Part shown: piece by piece, positions 24,410-31,721 of the stretch | Layout of the letters: each line of letters begins with the position of its first letter | Numbering within the stretch: the first letter of the stretch is position 1 | Assembly: GCA_021733925.1 (NCBI GenBank) | Contig: JAIPJY010000036.1 | Location: 1-64,000 of the forward strand | DNA: 64,000 bases | Direction: 5' to 3' | Source: Prosthecobacter sp. | GTDB lineage: Bacteria > Verrucomicrobiota > Verrucomicrobiia > Verrucomicrobiales > Verrucomicrobiaceae | Translations under genes and position numbers: made by a program | Notes under the pieces: model-generated | What the model was told of the DNA's origin: nothing | The model's database searches: none | Seen by the model: only the letters and a program-made list of their open reading frames with translations

Positions 24410-26692
24410 TCATACCAGCCGTGCGAAACCTTGTTGCGGTCCTTGTGCCAACTCCAAGGGGGTATTGGCAACGATGGCGAGGGATTCATCCAGCGCCGCC
24501 AGCATTTCGGCCACCATCGCTTCGGTGTGGGACCACGTGACATAGAGCTGGCTGGACATCAAAAAGCCGCGCTGCAGCATGTGGCGAATCATGTGCTGCT
24601 TCGCCGCTGGATTGGCAAAGGCAAGCGAAGGCGCGCAGGGCATCCCCCCCACTTTGAGCTGCAAGGCGGGATGCCGCGCGGCGACTTCACGCAGGCCTGA
24701 CTGCAAGCGCTCGCCCAACTGCCACACCTGCTGCTGCACGCCCTCGCGCTGCATTTTACGGATGCATGCCAGCGAGGCTGCGGTGCCCACGCCATCCGTC
24801 CAGTAGCTGCTGGAGATGAAGCTGCTGTTCGCAGCATCCATGACCTCATTCTTTCCCACGATGGCTCCGGCGGGATAGCCGTTGCTCATGGCCTTGGCAT
24901 ACACGGAGATGTCCGGCTCGATACCCAGCCCAGGTGCGGCGCCGGGAAAGCCAAAGCGCCAGCCGCTGGTCACTTCATCCAGCACATAGACGGCTCCGGC
25001 TGCATGGCAGGCATCGATGACGTGCTGCAGGAAGCCATCGCGCGGAAGTTCGGAACGCATGGGCTCCATGACGACAGCAGCAAGTTTGCCATCGAGCTTC
25101 TGCAGGGCCGACTGGAAGGAAGCGGGATCATTGTAGCGGAAGGGCACGGCGGTGCCAGCCAGCTCGCGTGGCACACCAAGCGGTTGCAAGCCGGGGAGCA
25201 AGTGCCCGTCGAGCGCGGCGTCATCGCCGAGATTGGCCGCGAGATACCAGTCGCTCCAGCCGTGGTAGCCGCAGAAGGCGATGCCGCTTTTTCCTGTGGC
25301 TGCGCGGGCGATGCGCACGGCAAGCCCGAGGGCCTCGCCACCGCCGCGTGCGTAACGCACCTTACCGGCCCAGGGATGGAGACCGAGCAGGACATCGGCG
25401 AGCTTGACTTCATCCGGCGAAGCGAGCGTGGCGTAGCTGCCGAGATTCACGCGGCGCTTCACAGCGGCATTCACTTCATCATCGGCATGACCGAGCAAAA
25501 TGGCACCGACGCCGCCGGTGAAGTCGGTGTAGCGTTTGTCATCGAGATCCCAGATGTACGCGCCTTTGGCACGGGAGAAATAGGAGGGCCAGGATTGGGG
25601 ATCGAAGAGATGAGCGCGCTTGGAGAGGAGGCCGGTACCGCAGGAGATTTTTGTTTTTGCTTCTTCCCAGAGCTGGGGTCCAGAGGGAGAAGCCGGGGCG
25701 GGCTTGAGAAGGCGTAGTGCATTCTCGCGGAAGATGTCTTCCAGATCGCCCTGTGTCATGCCGGTGTCTTCACAGGCTTCGCGCAGGCAGAGGAGAGACT
25801 CGATGCCCACGGTGGTGTACTGGCCAAAGATGGTGAGCTTGTCCCCGGTGATCTCCGGATGAATCCAGGTGAAGCCATCGCCCTGAGTGATGCAGGAACC
25901 GCGCAGCTCGCTGACCATGTAATCGCTGCCCCAGAGAACGCGGCGCGGGCCGAGGATCTCCAATGCGGCGAGGAAGGCTCCGGCTTGTGTGACGGCGGAG
26001 GTGTCCACGACGACGTTGTCCAAATCGACGAGATGGTGCAGGCCTTCGCGGGCGTGGCGGTAATTGAACGAGCGAGCCACATGCGCCAGCACGAGCTTGC
26101 ACCGTGGGTAGCGGCGGCAGAGGCGGCGGATTGAGGCCACATTGCGCGGATCGGTGATGCCTCCCGCCAGCATGATGTGGAGCATCATGATGCCGTCATG
26201 CTCATGACACAGCTCCCACATCCATTCCGGTGCGAAGGATTCAATTTCAGCCTCCTTGGTGTCGGGCACGTCTGCGTAGAGGCGGTAGGGCTTGATGCCG
26301 ACAAACACGCCCGTGCTCAGCAACCGCCGCACCTCCGCCTGATCATCCGTCGGTGCGGCGAGGACGAGCGCGCGCGAATTCGTACTCGCATCCACCTGGG
26401 ACTGCACCCACGCGTTTTCGCCTGCGCGATCATTGCCCGCGCTGGGATAGCCGAAGAACAGCCCCTCCACCCGCCGCCCCGGCAGCCAGAGCTGCATGGC
26501 CGCTTGAAAATCAGGCATGCCGTAGCCGCGATCTTCATCGAGAAACACCGGGCGATTTCCCGCTGCAAAATGGCGCGAGTGAAACAGGTGCGTGTGGACA
26601 TCAAAGACCGCTTCAGGCACGAAGCCGTCTATCGAGCGATGCAGCAGACTGCGGTCGGTATCGTTGAGTTCGGTGACGAGTTTGAGTGACAT
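24410..26692 (-). CDS. fusion of amidohydrolase and class III aminotransferase
   Basis: 760 aa from the ATG giving MSLKLVTELNDTDRSLL; the earlier in-frame codons overlap the previous gene. Residues about 25-345 are an Amidohydro_2 TIM barrel: DVHTH at 31-35, GIKPYRLY, MMLHIMLAGG, LVLAHVARSF, RVLWGSDYM. Residues about 350-760 are a fold-type I PLP enzyme of the glutamate-1-semialdehyde aminotransferase type: DLDDKRYTDFTGGVGAILLGHAD, FCGYHGWSDWYLAANLG, VLDEVTSGWR near 569 (PLP Asp) and YAKAMSNGYPAGAIVG with the Schiff-base Lys near 599. Both active sites look intact. The fusion suggests consecutive amide/lactone hydrolysis and transamination or aminomutation, perhaps of an amino sugar derivative (inference). 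Second gene of the operon behind operator 3. Confidence 0.85.
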   Translation of the reverse strand: MSLKLVTELNDTDRSLLHRSIDGFVPEAVFDVHTHLFHSRHFAAGNRPVFLDEDRGYGMPDFQAAMQLWLPGRRVEGLFFGYPSAGNDRAGENAWVQSQVDASTNSRALVLAAPTDDQAEVRRLLSTGVFVGIKPYRLYADVPDTKEAEIESFAPEWMWELCHEHDGIMMLHIMLAGGITDPRNVASIRRLCRRYPRCKLVLAHVARSFNYRHAREGLHHLVDLDNVVVDTSAVTQAGAFLAALEILGPRRVLWGSDYMVSELRGSCITQGDGFTWIHPEITGDKLTIFGQYTTVGIESLLCLREACEDTGMTQGDLEDIFRENALRLLKPAPASPSGPQLWEEAKTKISCGTGLLSKRAHLFDPQSWPSYFSRAKGAYIWDLDDKRYTDFTGGVGAILLGHADDEVNAAVKRRVNLGSYATLASPDEVKLADVLLGLHPWAGKVRYARGGGEALGLAVRIARAATGKSGIAFCGYHGWSDWYLAANLGDDAALDGHLLPGLQPLGVPRELAGTAVPFRYNDPASFQSALQKLDGKLAAVVMEPMRSELPRDGFLQHVIDACHAAGAVYVLDEVTSGWRFGFPGAAPGLGIEPDISVYAKAMSNGYPAGAIVGKNEVMDAANSSFISSSYWTDGVGTAASLACIRKMQREGVQQQVWQLGERLQSGLREVAARHPALQLKVGGMPCAPSLAFANPAAKQHMIRHMLQRGFLMSSQLYVTWSHTEAMVAEMLAALDESLAIVANTPLELAQGPQQGFARLV

Positions 26693-26697
26693 GGAGG

Positions 26698-28209
26698 TCA
26701 GTTGTTGAGGTAAATGGCATACACACGCGCGGTGCTGCCGGCTGGGAAGTTCACGCGCAGGGCGAGTTTTTTGCCGGAGGGCAAGGGCTTGGGCCATGCG
26801 ATGGGCACACGCACGCCGGTGGTGGTTGCTTTGACTTCATAACCGTCAAGCGGGTGGTCAAGGTGGTCAAGGAGTTGCACGGTGAGCGGGGTCTCTGGCG
26901 TGATGCCATCCACATTCAGGGCAATCTCTTTTGCATTGAAAGCACTGGTGATGAAGTGGCCCTCCTCCTCGGCGACCTTGCGCGAGAGCGAGCCGAAGCC
27001 ATCACGCCGGAGCGTGGCGAGGCCGATGTCCATGTTCTCAAGGTCACCGCCGGTGTTCCAGTGAGAATACCAGATCATAGTCTTGTCTCCCTCGTTCACA
27101 AAGGCATGACCTTGCAGGATGGCGACGTCGTCCCACTCGCCCTCCTTGCCACGTGGAATGATTGTGAAACCGGGTACTGGTTCGCGGAAATGAACGCCAT
27201 CGTTGCTGATGAGCAGGCCGAGATCGACGCGCACGCCGTAGTTCCAGCTCTGGCCCTTGGGTGGTGGTTGCTCTGCATCCTGCCACATGCCGTGCAGGCC
27301 GACCATGACGTTGCCGCGATTCCACAGGCCCGCGCCCATGTGCATCTGCTGACCTTTGACCGGAGGATTGGAGAGCTGGCCGGGCCGCGCATAGGAGAAG
27401 GCCTTCGCCTTGGACCACGAGACGAAATCGGGTGAGCGATAGGCGAGCATGTCGCGACCGATGTCGCTGCCATCCGGCCGCCACGACCAGGGGCTGAGCA
27501 GCTGACCGGTGGCATAATAGAAGTCACCGAAGCGATAGAGGCCGCTCACCTCGAAGCGCTCGCCACCTGCATTGGCGGGGCGGTCGCCGACGCAGTTCCA
27601 TTTCAAACCATCGGCGCTGGTTGCGGTGACAAACGAGCCCCAGCGTTTCTCGTTGGGGCCGATCTTGCTGCGGCCGCCTTTGACTTCGTCGATGGGCATG
27701 TGGGCGATGTAGGCGCACTTGTAGCGCTTGGCGGCGTCCGGCTCATCGGGCTCGTAGAGCACGGAGAGGAAATCATTCACGCGGGTCATGGACCAGGGCT
27801 CGCCTTCAATGCGGCAGATGTTGTTTTTGGTGCTGCCGTTGAACTCCACGAGGCCGAGATCGGGCTTGGTCCATGTGACGCCGTCTTTGCTTTCGGCGTA
27901 GCACATGGGCCGCCACCAGCCGGGGGCCTGGCCTTTCTCGATTTTCGGCTCGTGCATGCCGAGGTACCACATGCGAAAGGTGTCGCCCTGCTTCAGCACT
28001 GTACCATAAAGAATGGCATGCCCATGATCCGTCGCCCCCGGCGGCCCATTGCTCAGGACGGGATTTTGCGGATGCTTCTGCGCCGTTTCCAGCGTGAGCT
28101 TCATATTGTGCTGCCAGGCGATGTTGTGATCATCGAAGGCGAAGAAAACTTGCTCGGCTGCATGGAGCGGGAGCATCAGAGCGCTGAGGATGCAAAGGGT
28201 GAGCTTCAT
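26698..28209 (-). CDS. secreted beta-propeller protein, GH32/43-like fold
   Basis: 503 aa from ATG 28209 (signal MKLTLCILSALMLPLHAAEQ); in-frame codons upstream reach toward operator 3. Blades recur as FRMWYLGMHEP, PMCYAESKDGVTWTKPDLGLVEFNGSTKNNIC, RWGSFVTATSADGLKWNCVGD, DVAILQGHAFVNEGDKTMIWYSHWNTGG and a C-terminal jelly-roll-like segment. This pattern is seen in verrucomicrobial/planctomycete glycosidase-like propellers related to GH32/GH43. A paralogue is at 30086-31573. First gene of the leftward operon, 44 nt from operator 3. Active-site acids are not assigned, so it may be a hydrolase or a binding protein. Confidence 0.8.
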   Translation of the reverse strand: MKLTLCILSALMLPLHAAEQVFFAFDDHNIAWQHNMKLTLETAQKHPQNPVLSNGPPGATDHGHAILYGTVLKQGDTFRMWYLGMHEPKIEKGQAPGWWRPMCYAESKDGVTWTKPDLGLVEFNGSTKNNICRIEGEPWSMTRVNDFLSVLYEPDEPDAAKRYKCAYIAHMPIDEVKGGRSKIGPNEKRWGSFVTATSADGLKWNCVGDRPANAGGERFEVSGLYRFGDFYYATGQLLSPWSWRPDGSDIGRDMLAYRSPDFVSWSKAKAFSYARPGQLSNPPVKGQQMHMGAGLWNRGNVMVGLHGMWQDAEQPPPKGQSWNYGVRVDLGLLISNDGVHFREPVPGFTIIPRGKEGEWDDVAILQGHAFVNEGDKTMIWYSHWNTGGDLENMDIGLATLRRDGFGSLSRKVAEEEGHFITSAFNAKEIALNVDGITPETPLTVQLLDHLDHPLDGYEVKATTTGVRVPIAWPKPLPSGKKLALRVNFPAGSTARVYAIYLNN

Positions 28210-28253
28210 GGGCGAATTGTGAAGCCCAGCCATGCTGTTGCGAGCGCAAACCG

Positions 28254-28274
28254 CTGGTCCGCTGCGCGAACCAG
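28254..28274 (-). promoter_or_regulatory. operator palindrome 3 (CTGGT-N11-ACCAG)
   Basis: Exact palindrome with a GC-rich spacer. The inner edge is 44 nt upstream of the start codon at 28209 that opens the six-gene leftward operon. Confidence 0.75.
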
Positions 28275-28364
28275 TGACGACATGTTCGATGCCATAGCTA
28301 TGAGGCGCGTCTGGCTAAAGCAGTTGTGAGCTTCAACTGAGTCTTGGAACGGTGGGGTGGAGTA

Positions 28365-28402
28365 CACGCTCCAGAACGAGCTAAAGCTCGGGAGTACTTT
28401 GG
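28365..28402. repeat. GAGCTAAAGCTC repeat, single copy
   Basis: CTCCAGAACGAGCTAAAGCTC then GGGAGTACTTTG. The core GAGCTAAAGCTC at 28378-28389 is palindromic apart from its centre. Further copies are at 39731, 46233-46361 and 61488. It lies between the stop of the SGNH gene (28419) and operator 3. Confidence 0.8.
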
Positions 28403-28418
28403 TTCGCTTGCGCGAGCG

Positions 28419-30089
28419 CTACTCATCCGCGCCCAAATCGCCAAAGAGCACGCACCAGTTCCAGAGGGGGTAGGGCTGACCTGCGCGGGTGCCGTAGGTG
28501 GTGTCGGCGAAGGTGTGCGTGGAGCGCTCGGGATCGGAGTCGCGCAGATTGCCGTAGCTGAATGAGCGCTGGGCGACGATTTCCTGCCCTGCCACAAAAG
28601 GAACGCTGTTGCGCAGTTCGCCCGGATCGTAGCGCAGCACGGTGACGCCGTTGTCTTCACTCGTTGCACGAATGGCCACGCGAGTCGGTGGGCCGGAAAG
28701 GTTTGCGACGAAGAAGGCACCTTCTGCGAGAAGGGGCTTGAGCTGTGCAGCGACTCTGCGCGCGAGCACCAACTCCGCCGTCTTCTCCGGCCCTTCGCGC
28801 AATGCCGCAAGGGTGCCGAGTGCTGCGGCATACGGATGACCGTAGCTGATGCGGCAGGTTTTGCCTGCGGGCAGCGGCTGCTCTAGGCGGAGACACACCT
28901 GCGTGGGTGCGACGACTTCGACCGCTGTGAGTGTGAGAGGTTGCCCGGCACTGTCACGCACGCGAAAGCCTGCCAGCGAGGTGAAGCCGCCTTTCACCGC
29001 GATCTCCTGCTGCGCGAGGAATGTGGTGTCGAGCACGAGTGGCGGACGGGGCACGGAGAAGTCGATGAGGATGCTGTCGCGACCTGCCGCGATTTTTGCG
29101 GAGAGGGGCCGCAGCGGCTGCCAGTCTTCGCTGCGATCCAGCACGCGGTGCATGACTTTGCCGACTTGTTCGCCCCACCAGCGTTCGCCGTCGGCGGAGA
29201 GATGGATGGGATCGCCATGGCGGTCGGGTTTTGTGCGGCTGTTGATGGCGCTGGGCACGGCGTAGTGCGGGCCGACGAGCCAGATGTTTTGATCGGCATC
29301 TGCCGCCATGAGCTGTGCTTCGCCCGCTGGGCCGAGGGTCTGATAGGTGAACATGGGCAGCTCGCCGCCCTGCCCTGTGATAGCGCACAGGTCTGCCGAC
29401 CATTGTTTGCGATAGGCGATGAGCTGATCGCGATACCATGCGAGTCCTGCGGGGCGTGGCAGCTCGGCGTCCCAACGCGTGGGCATGATGCCGCCAGTGG
29501 GCCCGCCATTGCCCTCTCCCTGCATCCAGTAGAGGGCGGCGATGCGAAAGTCCGCACCTGCGGTTTTTGCCTGCGCGACTGCGCGCCGTGCATCATCCAG
29601 ACTGGTGCGGTAGTACCCGCCGCCATGCCTGCGTGACTCGGGGGTGCGTGCATCGGTGGAGAGATCGGCGCTGGAGAGCTCCTGAATCTGACGACCGCCC
29701 TGCCCTGAATAGGCGACGAGAAAGCGTGGGGCTGACTGTGTTATGCGCGCCTTGTCATTGCCAAAGCGCGCCGACTGCCAGTGGTCGGCCATGCCATTGG
29801 CCACGGTTTCACCGAGGCCGCCGTTTGTCTGCGCGCGCAGTGGCACGAGCTTGAACAATTCTGCGGGACGCAGCTCGGGTGTGGCGGAGTTGTCTTTGGG
29901 AAGCCAGGTGCGGACACCGCGCTGGAAGGCGAGATTTCCCCAGCCGGTGTCTTCACGGGTGACGATGGGGAGGGACTCCGAGCCATCGCACAAGGACTGG
30001 CCCATCATCCAGATGCCGGAGATTTTTGGCGCTGTATCCGCAGCACCAGCCAGACCCGTGAGAGCGAGGAGTATGAAGCGAAGTTTCAC
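28419..30089 (-). CDS. secreted SGNH-fold carbohydrate esterase (sialate O-acetylesterase-like)
   Basis: 556 aa. Signal peptide MKLRFILLALTGLAGAADTA. Block I is ISGIWMMGQSLCDG (nucleophile Ser in GQS near residue 31); IAALYWMQGEGNGG is the WxQGE block that provides the oxyanion Gly/Asn region; DPIHLSADGERWWGEQVG carries the catalytic Asp-x-x-His (residues about 295-300). This is the DUF303/SASA arrangement of acetyl esterases acting on sialic acid or acetylated polysaccharides. The C-terminal half has a beta-sandwich. It overlaps the upstream propeller gene by 4 nt. Likely deacetylates the locus glycan. Confidence 0.85.
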   Translation of the reverse strand: MKLRFILLALTGLAGAADTAPKISGIWMMGQSLCDGSESLPIVTREDTGWGNLAFQRGVRTWLPKDNSATPELRPAELFKLVPLRAQTNGGLGETVANGMADHWQSARFGNDKARITQSAPRFLVAYSGQGGRQIQELSSADLSTDARTPESRRHGGGYYRTSLDDARRAVAQAKTAGADFRIAALYWMQGEGNGGPTGGIMPTRWDAELPRPAGLAWYRDQLIAYRKQWSADLCAITGQGGELPMFTYQTLGPAGEAQLMAADADQNIWLVGPHYAVPSAINSRTKPDRHGDPIHLSADGERWWGEQVGKVMHRVLDRSEDWQPLRPLSAKIAAGRDSILIDFSVPRPPLVLDTTFLAQQEIAVKGGFTSLAGFRVRDSAGQPLTLTAVEVVAPTQVCLRLEQPLPAGKTCRISYGHPYAAALGTLAALREGPEKTAELVLARRVAAQLKPLLAEGAFFVANLSGPPTRVAIRATSEDNGVTVLRYDPGELRNSVPFVAGQEIVAQRSFSYGNLRDSDPERSTHTFADTTYGTRAGQPYPLWNWCVLFGDLGADE

Positions 30090-31573
30090 GGGATGAACTG
30101 GAATGAGAAGATATCGGCGTCCTTCATGGAGAAGCGCAGACGCAGTGTTTTCCCGGCGAGCGTGCTTACGTCCGCGCCGGATTTCCAGGTGACTTTGCGG
30201 TCCAGTTCATTACCGATCTGCATCACACATTCCTCCAGGCCGAAGCCGGGGACGGGTTTGCCATCGACATCTTCAAAACCGACTTTCACGCCACCGGCGG
30301 CGGAGGTGGAGAAGTTCAGTGAGAGCTCGCGCCCGGAAAAGATGAGCGGCTTGGTGATGGCGTGGCCGCCTGCGTAGCCGCAATGCAGCGAAGCAAAGCC
30401 GTCCGTGCGCAGCGAGTAGCGGCGCATGTGCGCGGTGGGCTGCGCGTAATCTTGATTCACAAAGACGGACATCTCATGCGGCCCTGTGGGCACCACATTG
30501 AGGGCGGGATAATTGGTGCGGGAGACCCAGTTCTGCGCGCCGATGCCACCACGGATGAATCCTTCGAGAAAGGTGCGGTCGTACATGCCGATATGCGCTG
30601 AGCCCTCCGCCGGGCGTGTGGTCATGAAGATGGCGTCTGAGGTGTCTTTGAAGTAGCCGGGGTTCACATGGATGGCAGCGGCCTGCTCGTCCGTGAGCAC
30701 GCGGCGGCCTGGCATGAAGCGCGCGGCGATGGCCACATAGAGGTGTGGTGCGCGGAAGTAGGGGTGCGTTTGATTGGTGTACAAATGCTCGACAGGGGCC
30801 TTCATGGAGGGATTGCGGTACTCCATGAGCACGGGGGCGGACCAGGTGCGGAAGTCTTTGCTTTCGCTGCGGACGATGCGCCGGATGCCGCCCTCAAACA
30901 CGCGGTAGTAGGCCACGTATTTGTTTTCTGCTGCGGACCAGAAGGGCACGTTTTGGGAATCGAACATGTATTTGTACGGCACCATCGCTTTGGTGATGAC
31001 GGGCTCGGGGCTGATCTTTTCCCAGCGCAGGCCATCGGGAGATTTCCAGGCGGTGAGGCCGCCGCCTTCCATGGTGCCGCCGAAGGCTTTGAAGCGCTCG
31101 TCTTCAGGCACGCCGGGGCGCGCGTCGCGGAAGGGGCTGAAGTTGTGCGTGGCGGTGTGCGCCTTCATCAGGACCACGTTGTTCTTGCGGGTGCCCATCA
31201 CTTCATACAGGCCGAGCTCGGGCTTGGTCCATTGGCGGCCGTCGGTGGATTCTGCGACGCAGGTCACTTCCTCCTCGCTGCCGTCTTTGTTGGCCACGGC
31301 CTTGCCACGGTAGTAGGCGCGCAGGCGGCCATCTGCGAGTGTGACGAGGGTGGCATAGCCGCTGAAGAGGCCCTCCCATGGCTGGTCAAACTTGAAGGCC
31401 ACGCCTTCATCACGCGGGGTCTGCTGTTGCAGGTGTGTGCCGCTGAAGCTTTCGAGCAAAAAGGAATCGGCAAAGAGTTCGCGGCGGCTGCTTATGTTGG
31501 TTGGCGCTTCGGCTGCGGCGAGAGTGCTGGCAAGCAGCAGTAGAGAAGTGAAGAGTGAGTATGTGGGCTTCAT
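30086..31573 (-). CDS. secreted beta-propeller protein, GH32/43-like fold (paralogue)
   Basis: 495 aa. Signal peptide (YSLFTSLLLLASTLAAAEA) from ATG 31573. RRELFADSFLLESFSGTHLQ opens the propeller; VTCVAESTDGRQWTKPELGLYEVMGTRKNNVVL parallels the same blade in the protein at 26698. FWSAAENKYVAYYRVFEGGIRRIVRSESKDFRTWS and PYFRAPHLYVAIAARFMPGRR follow, and the C-terminus is a jelly-roll (LIFSGRELSLNFSTSAAGGVKVGFEDVDGKPVPGF). Typical of hypothetical glycosidase-like proteins in Verrucomicrobia. It is separated from the carboxypeptidase-esterase gene by 148 nt containing a hairpin. Confidence 0.82.
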   Translation of the reverse strand: MKPTYSLFTSLLLLASTLAAAEAPTNISSRRELFADSFLLESFSGTHLQQQTPRDEGVAFKFDQPWEGLFSGYATLVTLADGRLRAYYRGKAVANKDGSEEEVTCVAESTDGRQWTKPELGLYEVMGTRKNNVVLMKAHTATHNFSPFRDARPGVPEDERFKAFGGTMEGGGLTAWKSPDGLRWEKISPEPVITKAMVPYKYMFDSQNVPFWSAAENKYVAYYRVFEGGIRRIVRSESKDFRTWSAPVLMEYRNPSMKAPVEHLYTNQTHPYFRAPHLYVAIAARFMPGRRVLTDEQAAAIHVNPGYFKDTSDAIFMTTRPAEGSAHIGMYDRTFLEGFIRGGIGAQNWVSRTNYPALNVVPTGPHEMSVFVNQDYAQPTAHMRRYSLRTDGFASLHCGYAGGHAITKPLIFSGRELSLNFSTSAAGGVKVGFEDVDGKPVPGFGLEECVMQIGNELDRKVTWKSGADVSTLAGKTLRLRFSMKDADIFSFQFIP

Positions 31574-31647
31574 GGGTTGTAACTGTTCAGGTTTCGGAGG
31601 AATCAGGTGCGGCAGATTGTGGGAGCTTTGTTTCGCCCCTCACCCGG

Positions 31648-31696
31648 CCTCTCCCCGAAGGATGCCCAGAGCTATAATGTCCAGGACGGGGAGAGG
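31648..31696. terminator. CCTCTCCCCG/CGGGGAGAGG hairpin in a leftward operon
   Basis: Perfect 10-nt arms at 31648-31657 and 31687-31696 with a 29-nt loop. It lies between two minus-strand genes and could attenuate or terminate transcription, or be a dispersed repeat. The loop contains TATAAT on the plus strand, where no suitable gene follows. Confidence 0.45.
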
Positions 31697-31721
31697 GGTT
31701 CTGCGCTGGATGGCATTGAGA

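Noticed and set aside
24402-24422. TTGGT...ACCAG-like element near 24.4 kb
   Set aside because: Arm spacing is 7, not 11, and it lies at the 3' end of a gene within an operon, so it does not fit the operator series.
31670-31681. TATAAT on the plus strand
   Set aside because: It is in a hairpin loop, no -35 box at suitable spacing is convincing, and no plus-strand gene follows.
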